The notes beneath the pieces were generated by a model. The model ran no database searches. It saw only the letters and a list, made by a program, of their open reading frames with translations, and was not told where the DNA came from. Shown in pieces: positions 17,964-26,274 of a DNA stretch of 64,000 nucleotides (within the stretch, counting starts at the first letter, position 1; each line of letters opens with the position of its first letter). The stretch comes from Marivivens donghaensis (GTDB taxonomy: Bacteria; Pseudomonadota; Alphaproteobacteria; Rhodobacterales; Rhodobacteraceae), in contig NZ_JAATOP010000003.1 of NCBI RefSeq assembly GCF_011806565.1, positions 124,001 to 188,000 of the forward strand, given 5' to 3'. The position numbers and the translations under genes are program-made.

Positions 17964-18842
17964 TTAGTTCGTACAAGGAATAGGTACTTCGACGACATCC
18001 GAGCCACGGCGCTGGCGGATGGTGCAGACCTTTTCCGCGACGGGTGTAGGTTCGGGCGTTGCCGCGACAGGCTCGGGTTCTGCGACGATGCCGAGCAGGG
18101 CGTTCTGATCGATCAGGACCGGATCGTTGCTCGACGGATCGTTCAGACCGTTCAGCGACAGCATCAGATCGCCGGTCGACTGGGCCTGAGCAAGCGACGC
18201 GATGCGCTGCGGAGTGCCTTCGACAGTGACCGTGCGGGCGACGATGCCTTCGGACAGATTGACGTCCGTGCTCTGGTCGATCGCGATGATCTTGATGCCC
18301 GAGATAATGCGCTGGGTAACTTCGCGGGTGCCGTATTGGCTTTGCGAGGTCGCCATCTGGCCGGTCCAGTATACGTCGACGAAGTTGCCGGGACGCAGAA
18401 GGCCGGAGACGCCAGAGGCGACGTCGACCTTGATCGCAAAGGCGCTCATGCCCGGCGAGAGGATCGATGCGATTCCTGCGTCTCCGCCCGGTTCCGTCAC
18501 CCGGCTGGCGAGCAGCGGCTCGTTCGCAACCATCTGGCGCAACGCAACGCGGGTGCCGTCCTCGCCCTCGGGAAATACGTCTTCCATCGTGAGGAACAGG
18601 CCCTCCGGCTGGTTGGGTTCCGCGTAGGCGATGGTGTGGAGTTTCTCCGCCGTCAGCTCATCGCCGTAAGCGATGTCTTCTTTTGCGGCGATTACCGTGA
18701 TCGTGGGGATGGCGGCGGCGGCGGCCTGGCGATCTGCCATCTGCTGCACTTCCTGCGCATCCATGAATAGTTTGACTTGATAGGCTGCGAAGCCTGCCAG
18801 TGCGACACCGATGACGAGCACCAGTCCGAATACTGCACGCAT
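17964..18842 (-). CDS. cpaB: Tad pilus assembly protein CpaB/RcpC
   Basis: A 292-residue protein with a single N-terminal membrane helix (about residues 4-22), then a SAF domain (about 48-115) and the RcpC/CpaB region with GVSGLLRPGNFVDVYW. CpaB works in the periplasm with the secretin. It is flanked by hairpin terminators on both sides (18966-18999 upstream after the pilin genes, 17928-17955 downstream), so its level may be set separately from pilins and secretin. Confidence 0.92.
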   Translation of the reverse strand: MRAVFGLVLVIGVALAGFAAYQVKLFMDAQEVQQMADRQAAAAAIPTITVIAAKEDIAYGDELTAEKLHTIAYAEPNQPEGLFLTMEDVFPEGEDGTRVALRQMVANEPLLASRVTEPGGDAGIASILSPGMSAFAIKVDVASGVSGLLRPGNFVDVYWTGQMATSQSQYGTREVTQRIISGIKIIAIDQSTDVNLSEGIVARTVTVEGTPQRIASLAQAQSTGDLMLSLNGLNDPSSNDPVLIDQNALLGIVAEPEPVAATPEPTPVAEKVCTIRQRRGSDVVEVPIPCTN

Positions 18843-18965
18843 TATCTTGCCCCCGATAAAAGTGTGAGTTTTCTGTTCATTGTTTCCAAGGTGGACATCA
18901 ATTGCGGCATTTTGCTGGCCTCTGCTCGTTCATGCTAAGGCGTACGCGTTGATATTCCGTTACCC

Positions 18966-18999
18966 TTAAAAACAAATGGCCGCCTGGGTAGGCAGCCAT
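18966..18999 (-). terminator. Rho-independent terminator after the pilin genes
   Basis: A 9-bp stem with one G-U pair (18991-18999 with 18976-18984, 6-base loop) followed on the minus strand by TTTGTTTTT. It ends 25 bases after the last flp stop. It would terminate the abundant pilin transcript and allow only some readthrough into cpaB. Confidence 0.85.
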
Positions 19000-19024
19000 G
19001 AGTTTGTGACGGTGGCCCGTGTTA

Positions 19025-19222
19025 TCAGCCGCCCGAAGACGGGCTGATAGCAGATGCGGTCCCCATGTCGGCAACGATGCCGGTTTTCAGGGTGGCCGAC
19101 GACGAGCTGACCGAGGTGACGAGGGTGACCGCGATACCGACCATGGCGGCGGTCAGGACAACCCAGTCGACGGTCACGGCACCGCCTTCGTCGCTGCGGA
19201 AGTTTTTGATGAAGTTCAGCAA
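19025..19222 (-). CDS. flp: Flp family type IVb pilin (copy 1)
   Basis: A 65-residue prepilin: short basic leader MLNFIKNFRSDEGG, cleavage after Gly, then AVTVDWVVLTAAMVGIAVT forming the hydrophobic helix. The usual Flp Glu-Tyr pair after the cleavage site is Asp-Trp here. It differs from the other two copies mainly in the C-terminal part (SSSSATLKTGIVADMGTASAISPSSGG). It is the third of three tandem pilin genes in transcription order and lies just before the terminator. Confidence 0.9.
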   Translation of the reverse strand: MLNFIKNFRSDEGGAVTVDWVVLTAAMVGIAVTLVTSVSSSSATLKTGIVADMGTASAISPSSGG

Positions 19223-19256
19223 TTATGATTTGCCTCAACAGAAACTTCTCGGCGCG

Positions 19257-19451
19257 TTAGCTGCCGGAAGCGTCGACGGTCGAAGCGGTGGTCATGTCTG
19301 CGGTCAGGCCGGTCTTCAAGGTGCCAGCCGAGGTGTTGACCGACGAGATGATGGCGATTGCGATGCCAACCATAGCGGCGGTCAGAACAACCCAGTCAAC
19401 GGTCACAGCACCGTCTTCGTCGCGGCGGAAGTTTTTGATGTAGTTCAGCAT
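19257..19451 (-). CDS. flp: Flp family type IVb pilin (copy 2)
   Basis: A 64-residue prepilin, leader MLNYIKNFRRDEDG and mature start AVTVDWVVLTAAMVGIAIAI. It is almost identical to copy 3 over its whole length (TSAGTLKTGLTADM versus TSAGTMKTGLVADM), at protein and DNA level, which shows a recent tandem duplication. All three copies keep Asp5-Trp6 in the mature N-terminus. Confidence 0.9.
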   Translation of the reverse strand: MLNYIKNFRRDEDGAVTVDWVVLTAAMVGIAIAIISSVNTSAGTLKTGLTADMTTASTVDASGS

Positions 19452-19496
19452 TTCTTTATCCTATCCAATCTAAGTGGGTTTGGCGTTCAGCCAGAA

Positions 19497-19691
19497 TTAC
19501 GAGCCGGAAGCGTCGACGGTCGAAGCGGTGGTCATGTCGGCAACCAGGCCGGTCTTCATGGTGCCAGCCGAGGTGTTGACCGAGGAGATGATGGCGATTG
19601 CGATGCCGACCATAGCGGCGGTCAGGACAACCCAGTCAACAGTCACAGCACCGTCTTCGTCGCGGCGGAAGTTATTGATAAAGTTAATCAT
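19497..19691 (-). CDS. flp: Flp family type IVb pilin (copy 3, promoter-proximal)
   Basis: A 64-residue prepilin, MINFINNFRRDEDG then AVTVDWVVLTAAMVGIAIAI. ATG 19691 is chosen over an in-frame start ten codons upstream because a GGAGGG ribosome site precedes it by about 7 bases and the leader then has normal Flp length. As the first gene after the 350-base regulatory region it is probably the main pilin. Confidence 0.9.
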   Translation of the reverse strand: MINFINNFRRDEDGAVTVDWVVLTAAMVGIAIAIISSVNTSAGTMKTGLVADMTTASTVDASGS

Positions 19692-20041
19692 TTCAGTCCC
19701 TCCTAGGGGTATTTGGATCACTCTGTTAGGTCCTTGCGGCGTTTCCCTGTCCGGCCTCTCAATCGTCCAGTTCCGCTTTGGATGAGGACATATAGCCGTC
19801 GGATTCGGGCGAGACTTTGACGGGACTCGTGCAATTTTGGTTCGACCGGATAAATTGCGGAATTCGGCATTAAACGTCTGATGCTTAAGGATAAAAAATT
19901 AACAGACCCTATACGAATGGGAGATTAATGCGGCGAAGCGGGGCACAAAATGGCTGTTTCGACCGAATTGTTTACCTATTGAGGGAGGCAAAACCTGTAT
20001 TTGGCGTTAATAATGGAGCCTAAAGAGCAGGTAAGAATCCG
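19692..20041. promoter_or_regulatory. divergent regulatory region of the flp and transglycosylase genes
   Basis: 350 bases without a gene between the first pilin (minus) and the lytic transglycosylase (plus), clearly more A+T-rich than the coding DNA. It holds an inverted repeat GCAATTT (19831-19837) / AAATTGC (19852-19858) with centres 21 bp apart (two helical turns), and a direct repeat TTCGACCG at 19841-19848 and 19958-19965. Scattered TTAA sites do not have CtrA spacing. A promoter for each side is expected, but no -35/-10 pair is convincing by eye. Confidence 0.5.
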
Positions 20042-20869
20042 ATGTGGCGGCAATTTTTCTCGATTCTGGGAATCACGGTTCTGATTCCGGGGGCGATTCC
20101 GGCGCAGGAAAGCCGTTTGCAGTCCGATTTTACCTTTAAAAGAATCACGGTTCCTCAAGCGGGCAGTACAAATCGCATCAATGTGCAGATTGCGCCGCGT
20201 GGTCCGGCAGAGCCGTATGCGCCTTCCGAGGCGGGAACGACGACCGGAACAGGCCCTGTGGCGGGCGCAACGCCGCGCGCAAGTGAGCTCGACTGGTTCT
20301 GGGAGATGATCCCGCCCGAAACCGCAGCCTCGCAGCCCGGACGGCTGATCCTCGCCCTAGAGGCCATGCGTAAGGCACCCGAAGGTAAAGGCGTGCGCGA
20401 GCCGCGTCTGGATGCGCTCCAGAAGATCGCCAGCACCTACGGCACCGAAATCCTGCGGCAGACCGTCGGCACGCGCGTGTCGCCCGCTCTGGTCCTCTCT
20501 GTCATCGCGGTAGAGAGCAGCGGCGATCACGAAGCCATCAGCCGTGTGGGTGCCGTGGGCCTCATGCAGCTTATGCCCGAGACCGCAGCGCGGTTCGGTG
20601 TGCGCGATAGCCTCGACCCTGCGGATAATATCCGCGGCGGGGTGGCTTACCTAAATTGGCTGATGGAGCGGTTCGAGGATGACCCTGTGCTGTTCCTCGC
20701 GGCTTATAACGCAGGGGCGGGGTCGATCCGTGATGCCGGCGGCGTGCCGGACTATGCGGAAACCCGCGCCTATGTCCCCAAGGTGCTTGCAGCGTGGAAC
20801 GTGGCGCGGGCCCTATGCGTGACGCCGCCCGAACTGATGTCGGACGGGTGCGTGTTCAGCGTCAGATAA
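20042..20869 (+). CDS. lytic murein transglycosylase (SLT domain)
   Basis: A 275-residue exported protein: signal peptide (about 1-21, ending IPAQ), a variable low-complexity linker to about residue 85, then a soluble lytic transglycosylase domain. The catalytic Glu158 lies in [12 protein letters not shown], followed by [17 protein letters not shown] and [10 protein letters not shown]. It cleaves the glycan strands of peptidoglycan with anhydromuramyl formation in the periplasm. Placed divergently from the Tad pilin genes, it may open the wall for pilus passage; that link is inferred from position only. Its stop overlaps the convergent scoB end by 8 bases. Confidence 0.9.
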   Translation: MWRQFFSILGITVLIPGAIPAQESRLQSDFTFKRITVPQAGSTNRINVQIAPRGPAEPYAPSEAGTTTGTGPVAGATPRASELDWFWEMIPPETAASQPGRLILALEAMRKAPEGKGVREPRLDALQKIASTYGTEILRQTVGTRVSPALVLSVIAVESSGDHEAISRVGAVGLMQLMPETAARFGVRDSLDPADNIRGGVAYLNWLMERFEDDPVLFLAAYNAGAGSIRDAGGVPDYAETRAYVPKVLAAWNVARALCVTPPELMSDGCVFSVR

Positions 20870-21488
20870 TGGTTGCTTCGGTCGCGGCGCGGATATCGTC
20901 CTCGCTCACGCCGTCAGCGCATTCGACGATCTTCAGACCACCTTCGACGACATCGAGCACACCGAGGTTGGTGATGATGCGGTCGACAACGGCCTGACCG
21001 GTCAGCGGCAGGGTGCAGGCCTTCAGAACCTTGGACTCGCCGTGCTTGTTGGTGTGGTCCATGACGACGACGACGCGGCCTACACCGGCAACGAGGTCCA
21101 TCGCGCCGCCCATGCCTTTGACCAGCTTGCCCGGAATCATCCAGTTGGCGAGGTCGCCGTTCTCGGCCACTTCCATCGCGCCGAGGATCGCCATCGCGAT
21201 TTTGCCGCCACGGATCATGCCGAAGGACGTCGCGCTATCGAAATAGGCGGTGTGCGGCAGTTCGGTGATGGTCTGCTTGCCTGCGTTGATCAGGTCGGCG
21301 TCCTCTTCACCCTCATAGGGGAAGGGGCCCATGCCGAGCATACCGTTTTCCGACTGGAGCGTGACGGTCACGCCCTCGGGAATGTAGTTGGCCACCAGCG
21401 TCGGAATACCGATGCCGAGGTTCACATACCAACCGTCTTGCAGTTCCTGAGCCGCGCGCGCGGCCATCTGGTTACGATCCCAAGGCAT
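20862..21488 (-). CDS. scoB: 3-oxoacid CoA-transferase subunit B
   Basis: A 208-residue CoA-transferase beta subunit with the catalytic glutamate in [11 protein letters not shown] (Glu47) and the [12 protein letters not shown] segment. With ScoA it moves CoA from succinyl-CoA to acetoacetate or a related 3-oxoacid. The open frame runs further upstream into scoA, but ATG 21488 overlaps the scoA TAA by one base and starts at the family's normal N-terminus ([13 protein letters not shown]). Confidence 0.95.
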   Translation of the reverse strand: MPWDRNQMAARAAQELQDGWYVNLGIGIPTLVANYIPEGVTVTLQSENGMLGMGPFPYEGEEDADLINAGKQTITELPHTAYFDSATSFGMIRGGKIAMAILGAMEVAENGDLANWMIPGKLVKGMGGAMDLVAGVGRVVVVMDHTNKHGESKVLKACTLPLTGQAVVDRIITNLGVLDVVEGGLKIVECADGVSEDDIRAATEATII

Positions 21489-22216
21489 TAGACTTCCTCC
21501 CCAGCGGCAGCACCGTTTTCTGCACGGGCGCGGGTGGTGCGCTGTTCGATACGCTTCTCGTGGTGGCCTTCGATGATGCGGTGCACATAGATGCCGGGCA
21601 GGTGAATGGTGTCGGGGTCCAGCGAGCCGGCTTCGACGATCTCTTCGACCTCGGCCACGCAGACCTTGCCGCACATACCTGCGGGCACGTTGAAGTTACG
21701 CGCGGTCTTGCGGAAGATCAGGTTGCCGGTGGTGTCGGCCTTCCATGCCTTGATGATCGACAGATCGGCAAAGATGCCTTCTTCGAGGATATAGGTCTCG
21801 CCGTTAAATTCTTTGTGCTCTTTGCCCTCGGCGATCACGGTGCCCACACCGGTCTTGGTGTAGAAACCCGGAATGCCGCAGCCGCCCGAGCGCATACGCT
21901 CGGCGAGCGTGCCTTGCGGGTTGAATTCGAGCTCCAGCTCGCCCGACAGGTACTGGCGCATGAATTCGGCGTTTTCGCCCACGTAGGACGAGATCATTTT
22001 CTTGACCTGACGCGTTTGCAGCAAAATGCCGATGCCGAAGTCATCGACGCCCGCGTTGTTCGACGCGAAGGTCAGCTCTTTGGTGCCTGCTTCCTTGATG
22101 GCTTCGAGCAGAAGTTCCGGAATGCCGCAAAGCCCGAATCCCCCTGCCGCGATTTGCATGCCGTCAAACAGCAGTCCGTCCAGCGCCTCCTGCGCCGAGC
22201 CGTATACTTTTTTCAT
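21488..22216 (-). CDS. scoA: 3-oxoacid CoA-transferase subunit A
   Basis: A 242-residue alpha subunit with the CoA-binding glycine-rich [10 protein letters not shown] near the N-terminus and [15 protein letters not shown]. An AGGGGGA ribosome site precedes the ATG. The scoAB pair forms a two-gene operon for ketone body/short-chain 3-oxoacid use. The C-terminal ~15 residues ([17 protein letters not shown]) are a low-complexity extension. Confidence 0.95.
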   Translation of the reverse strand: MKKVYGSAQEALDGLLFDGMQIAAGGFGLCGIPELLLEAIKEAGTKELTFASNNAGVDDFGIGILLQTRQVKKMISSYVGENAEFMRQYLSGELELEFNPQGTLAERMRSGGCGIPGFYTKTGVGTVIAEGKEHKEFNGETYILEEGIFADLSIIKAWKADTTGNLIFRKTARNFNVPAGMCGKVCVAEVEEIVEAGSLDPDTIHLPGIYVHRIIEGHHEKRIEQRTTRARAENGAAAGEEV

Positions 22217-22331
22217 CGTGGTCCCCCTTGGGTGCGTACGCGCATAGTTGTCACCCCGCGCTGCGAAGCTGTCAATCGCTGCACAGCAGCATTTGCGATG
22301 TTATCGCTATTACGCGCGCCGCATAAGCAAA

Positions 22332-22353
22332 CGCCCCGCTGGTTGGCGGGGCG
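22332..22353 (-). terminator. terminator downstream of topA
   Basis: An 8-bp GC stem (22332-22339 with 22346-22353, loop of 6) lies 11 bases after the topA stop; on the minus strand it is followed by TTTGCTTATG, a short and imperfect T-tract. Confidence 0.7.
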
Positions 22354-22364
22354 CTGTAAGGAGC

Positions 22365-24962
22365 TTATTCGTCGTCGGCCTTTTTGGCCGTCGTCGTTTT
22401 TTTCGCGGCGGGTTTCTTGGCCGCAGGCTTCTTCGCGGTCGTTTTCTTGGCCGCGGGCTTCTTGGCAGTCTTCTTCTTGCCCTTCGCGCCCGCTTTGGCG
22501 TTGACCAGTTCGATGGCTGCCTCGACCGTCAGGCTGTCGGGATCGGTGTCCTTGGGGATCGTTGCGTTAACCTTCTCCCACTTCACATAGGGGCCATAGC
22601 GGCCTTCCATGATCGACATCTTGCCACCATCGGGGTGATCGCCAAGCTCCTTGAGCGCCTTGGCCGTCGCACGACCACCGCGACCGGCGGCTTTCTGGGC
22701 GAGCACTTCGACAGCACGGTTCATGCCGATCTCGAACACCTCGTCGACGTCCTTGATGTTGGCGTAGACGGTGCCGTGCTTCACGAACGGACCAAAGCGG
22801 CCAATACCGGCTTCGATCATCACGCCGTCTTCGGGGTGCGGACCCACTTCGCGCGGCAGGTTCAGCAGCATCAGCGCCTTCTCGAGGTCGATCGCCTCGG
22901 GCGACCAGCCTTTGGGCAGGCTCGAACGCGGCGGCTTCGGGTTTTCCTCGGTAGCGTCGCCGCGCTGGACGTAGGGGCCAAAGCGACCGTCACGCAGAGT
23001 GATCTTGTCCTCGCCGTCGTAGCCGAGCAGCTTGCCGTCCGGACCGATGCCGGAATCTTCGGTTCCCGGAGGGCCGAAGGGACGGGTAAAGCGGCACTCG
23101 GGGTAGTTCGAGCATCCGATGAACGCACCGCCCGAACGGGCCGTACGCATCGAAAGGCGACCGTTGCCGCAGTTCGGACAAGCACGCGGATCGCTTCCGT
23201 CTTCCGTCGGCGGGAAGAGGTGCGGCTCCAGCACTTCGTTGATCTTGTCGAGAACCTCGGTGATGCGCAGTTCGGACGTTTCCGCGACCGCAGCCGAGAA
23301 ATCGCGCCAGAACGCGGCCAGAAGTTCCTTGTAGTCCGCTTCGCCAGCCGACACCTCGTCCAGCTCGTTTTCGAGGCTGGCCGTGAAGTCGTACTCCACA
23401 TAGCGGTGGAAGTAGTTCGACAGGAAAGCCGTCACGAGGCGGCCTTTGTCCTGCGGGATCAGGCGGTTTTTGTCTTTCTTGACGTAATCGCGGTCCTGAA
23501 TGGTCGTCACGATCGACGCGTAGGTCGACGGGCGGCCAATCCCGAGCTCTTCCATGCGCTTGACCAGCGTCGCTTCGGTGTAGCGGGGCGGCGGCTGGGT
23601 GAAGTGCTGTTCGGGAGTGATGTCTTTCTTGTCGGTCTTGTCGCCGACGTGTAGCACCGGCAGGCGCTTGTCGTCGTCATCCACAACCGTATCGTCGCGG
23701 CCTTCTTCGTAGATCGCGATGAAACCTTCGAACAGAACGACCTGACCGGTGGCGCGCAGCACAACCTCGCCGTCATCGGATTTGATGTCGACGGTGGTGC
23801 GCTCCATCTTCGCGGCAGCCATCTGGCTGGCGAGGGTGCGCTTGTAGATCAGGTCATAAAGCTTGCGCTGGTCGGCATCCGCGATGCGGGCCTTTTCCGT
23901 CGACACGAACATATCGGTCGGGCGGATACATTCGTGGGCTTCCTGCGCGTTCTTGGCCTTGTTCTTGTACATCCGCGGGCTGCTCGGCAGGTATTCCTCG
24001 CCGAACTTGTCCTTGATCGCATCGCGGGCGGACATGACGGCTTCAGGTGCCATGTCGATACCGTCGGTACGCATGTAGGTGATGAGGCCTGCTTCATAGA
24101 GACGCTGCGCCGCGCTCATTGTCTGGCGGGCGCCCATGCCGAATTTGCGGCTGGCTTCCTGCTGGAGCGTTGAGGTCATGAACGGCGGGGCAGGGTTGCG
24201 GCTGGCGGGCTTCGCTTCGACCGAGGCGACCTTGAGGTCACGCTTGCTGACGGCGGATGCGGCCAGCTCGGCCTGCGTTGCATTGCCGAGGTCGAAACGG
24301 TCCAGCTTGCTGCCTGCGAAATGGGTCAGGCGGGCTTCGAACTGCTGACCGCGCGGGGTCTCCAGCAGGGCCTTGATGGTCCAGTATTCCTGCGGCTTGA
24401 ACGCTTCGATCTCCATCTCGCGCTCGACGATGAGGCGAAGGCAGACCGACTGAACGCGGCCGGCGGATTTCGCACCCGGCAGCTTGCGCCACAAAACCGG
24501 CGAAAGGTTGAAGCCCACAAGGTAGTCGAGCGCGCGGCGGGCCAGATAGGCTTCGACCAGCGGGGTGTCGACCTGACGCGGCGATTGCATGGCCTCGGTG
24601 ACGGCGTTCTTGGTGATCGCGTTGAAGGTCACGCGGCTGACCTTCGTGTCCTTCTTGATCGCGCGGCGCTTCGTGAGCGCCTCTTGCAGGTGCCAGCTGA
24701 TGGCTTCGCCTTCGCGATCAGGGTCAGTTGCGAGAATGAGTTCGGGGTCGTCTTTGAGCGCATCGGCGATGGCCTTGACGTGCTTGCGGCTGTCCGCAGC
24801 GATCTCCCAGGTCATTTCGAATTCGTTGTCGGGATCGACCGAGCCGTCCTTCGGAGGCAGGTCGCGGACGTGTCCGAACGAGGCCAGAACGGTGTAATCC
24901 GAGCCCAGATATTTGTTGATTGTCTTGGCTTTGGCCGGGGATTCGACAACAACAACTGGCAT
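22365..24962 (-). CDS. topA: DNA topoisomerase I (type IA)
   Basis: An 865-residue enzyme that relaxes negative supercoils. It has a Toprim domain (VESPAKAKTI at 6-15; DPDREGEAISWH at 80-91), active-site Tyr296 in GLITYMRTDG, one Cys4 zinc-ribbon (CPNCGNGRLSM...CSNYPEC around residue 590-620), then several C-terminal TopA repeats. The last ~35 residues are Lys/Ala repeats of the AAKKTT/AKKPAAKK type, a histone H1-like tail common in alphaproteobacterial TopA. The dprA gene lies upstream on the same strand, a frequent arrangement. Confidence 0.97.
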   Translation of the reverse strand: MPVVVVESPAKAKTINKYLGSDYTVLASFGHVRDLPPKDGSVDPDNEFEMTWEIAADSRKHVKAIADALKDDPELILATDPDREGEAISWHLQEALTKRRAIKKDTKVSRVTFNAITKNAVTEAMQSPRQVDTPLVEAYLARRALDYLVGFNLSPVLWRKLPGAKSAGRVQSVCLRLIVEREMEIEAFKPQEYWTIKALLETPRGQQFEARLTHFAGSKLDRFDLGNATQAELAASAVSKRDLKVASVEAKPASRNPAPPFMTSTLQQEASRKFGMGARQTMSAAQRLYEAGLITYMRTDGIDMAPEAVMSARDAIKDKFGEEYLPSSPRMYKNKAKNAQEAHECIRPTDMFVSTEKARIADADQRKLYDLIYKRTLASQMAAAKMERTTVDIKSDDGEVVLRATGQVVLFEGFIAIYEEGRDDTVVDDDDKRLPVLHVGDKTDKKDITPEQHFTQPPPRYTEATLVKRMEELGIGRPSTYASIVTTIQDRDYVKKDKNRLIPQDKGRLVTAFLSNYFHRYVEYDFTASLENELDEVSAGEADYKELLAAFWRDFSAAVAETSELRITEVLDKINEVLEPHLFPPTEDGSDPRACPNCGNGRLSMRTARSGGAFIGCSNYPECRFTRPFGPPGTEDSGIGPDGKLLGYDGEDKITLRDGRFGPYVQRGDATEENPKPPRSSLPKGWSPEAIDLEKALMLLNLPREVGPHPEDGVMIEAGIGRFGPFVKHGTVYANIKDVDEVFEIGMNRAVEVLAQKAAGRGGRATAKALKELGDHPDGGKMSIMEGRYGPYVKWEKVNATIPKDTDPDSLTVEAAIELVNAKAGAKGKKKTAKKPAAKKTTAKKPAAKKPAAKKTTTAKKADDE

Positions 24963-25080
24963 GAAAACTCCTTGGACATGCGACGGCTCTATGGCCGCGG
25001 AACATGTGTGCGGTGTGGGGTGATTGTCAATGCGCCTTTCCGAGGAACCGGAAAACCGGACCTGATTTAGGGGCTTGGTG

Positions 25081-26202
25081 TCACATCGACAAGCACACCA
25101 GACCGCCCGGCTGGCGCAAAATCCGCCCGTCGAGTTCGAGGTCCATCAGCGCAGGAGCAACCCGTCCGGCCGTCACGCCAAGGTCGCGGATCAGCTGGTC
25201 TTCGGCCACGGGAGAGGGGCCGAGGCGGGAGAGGATTTCTGAATGAAGCGCCGCGATATTCCGCACAGGCTGGGGAGCGGGCGCGGTCTCGGCCAATTTC
25301 GGCGGTTCGATTTCTCCGAGGATCGCGAGGATATCGTCGGTCGATCTGACCAGTGCTGCGCCGTCGCGGATGAGTGCATTGCAGCCGCCCGCACGCCCGT
25401 CGAACGGATGCCCCGGCACGGCCATCACGTCGCGGCCTTGTGACAGCGCGGTATCGGCTGTGATCAGGCTGCCGGACTTCACCGCCGCTTCGATCACGAT
25501 CACAGCGCGGGCCATGCCGGAGATGATGCGGTTGCGCGCAGGGAAGTGTCGCGCTTGCGGCTGGAGGCCCATCGGTTGCTCCGACAGACGCAGCCCTTTG
25601 GCGCCGACATCATGGAACAGATCGGTGTTTTCGCGCGGATAGATCACGTCCACTCCGCCGCCCAGCACGCCAATCGTGCCGGTCGCGATCGAAGCGCCAT
25701 GCACCACAGCATCAATCCCGCGAGCGAGGCCAGAAACGGTGACATAGCCCGCTTCCCCCAGCTCCCCCGCGAATTTGCGGGCAGTGCGCGTGCCTAACGA
25801 TGAAGCGTTGCGCGCGCCGACCAACGCAACAATCGGACGCTGTAATATAGATGTGTCGCCAACCGCCCAGAGAAGCGGTGGCGCATCGGCCACGTCGTCG
25901 AGCGCTATAGGATATTCAGGCGTACCGCGTACTAACAGACGCGCCTTTGCCGCGCGGGCGGCTTTCAGCTCTGCGTGGATGACGCCATTGGGGCAAACCT
26001 CGTAGCCACGCACGCCAGCGGTCGCGGCGATTTCGGGCAGAGCCTCAAGAGCGGCCTGCGGCGTTCGGTATTCTTCGAGCAAGCGGTAATAGGTCGACAC
26101 GCCCACGCGGCGCGAGCGCAACAAACGGAGCGCGGCGATCCTGTCGTCTTCCGAGGTGGGTGGGAGTGTGGGGGGAGTGGAAGAAAATAACTCTCCGGTC
26201 AT
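25081..26202 (-). CDS. dprA: DNA processing protein DprA (Smf)
   Basis: A 373-residue protein: an N-terminal SAM/HhH-like region, a central Rossmann-type DprA domain with VGARNAS (128-134), SGLARGID (157-164) and GGGVDVIYPREN, and a C-terminal winged-helix (DML1-like) domain. DprA loads RecA on incoming single-stranded DNA during natural transformation. It is followed by topA on the same strand after 118 bases that show no clear signal. Confidence 0.95.
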   Translation of the reverse strand: MTGELFSSTPPTLPPTSEDDRIAALRLLRSRRVGVSTYYRLLEEYRTPQAALEALPEIAATAGVRGYEVCPNGVIHAELKAARAAKARLLVRGTPEYPIALDDVADAPPLLWAVGDTSILQRPIVALVGARNASSLGTRTARKFAGELGEAGYVTVSGLARGIDAVVHGASIATGTIGVLGGGVDVIYPRENTDLFHDVGAKGLRLSEQPMGLQPQARHFPARNRIISGMARAVIVIEAAVKSGSLITADTALSQGRDVMAVPGHPFDGRAGGCNALIRDGAALVRSTDDILAILGEIEPPKLAETAPAPQPVRNIAALHSEILSRLGPSPVAEDQLIRDLGVTAGRVAPALMDLELDGRILRQPGGLVCLSM

Positions 26203-26229
26203 CCTGCGATCCGTTTGTTGCAGGACGGG

Positions 26230-26260
26230 TTTACCGCCGGACTGGTTAACCGGCGGTAAA
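26230..26260. terminator. hairpin between tldD and dprA
   Basis: An 11-bp perfect inverted repeat (TTTACCGCCGG at 26230-26240, CCGGCGGTAAA at 26250-26260) just past the tldD stop. It lacks a T-run on either strand, so it may be a weak terminator, an RNA-stabilising 3' hairpin, or a protein site in the dprA promoter. Confidence 0.5.
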
Positions 26261-26274
26261 CGGTATTCGTAAAA

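Larger units (their letters stand above)
19257..19691. repeat. tandem duplication of a pilin gene
   Basis: The segments 19259-19451 and about 19501-19691 are nearly identical in DNA sequence, offset by about 241 bases, while the spacers between the genes differ. This marks a recent duplication of one flp gene, against the more diverged copy 1. Confidence 0.85.

Noticed and set aside
19870-19902. Possible CtrA sites (TTAA pairs) upstream of flp
   Set aside because: The TTAA motifs are spaced 11 and 10 bases apart, not the 7 required for a CtrA box.
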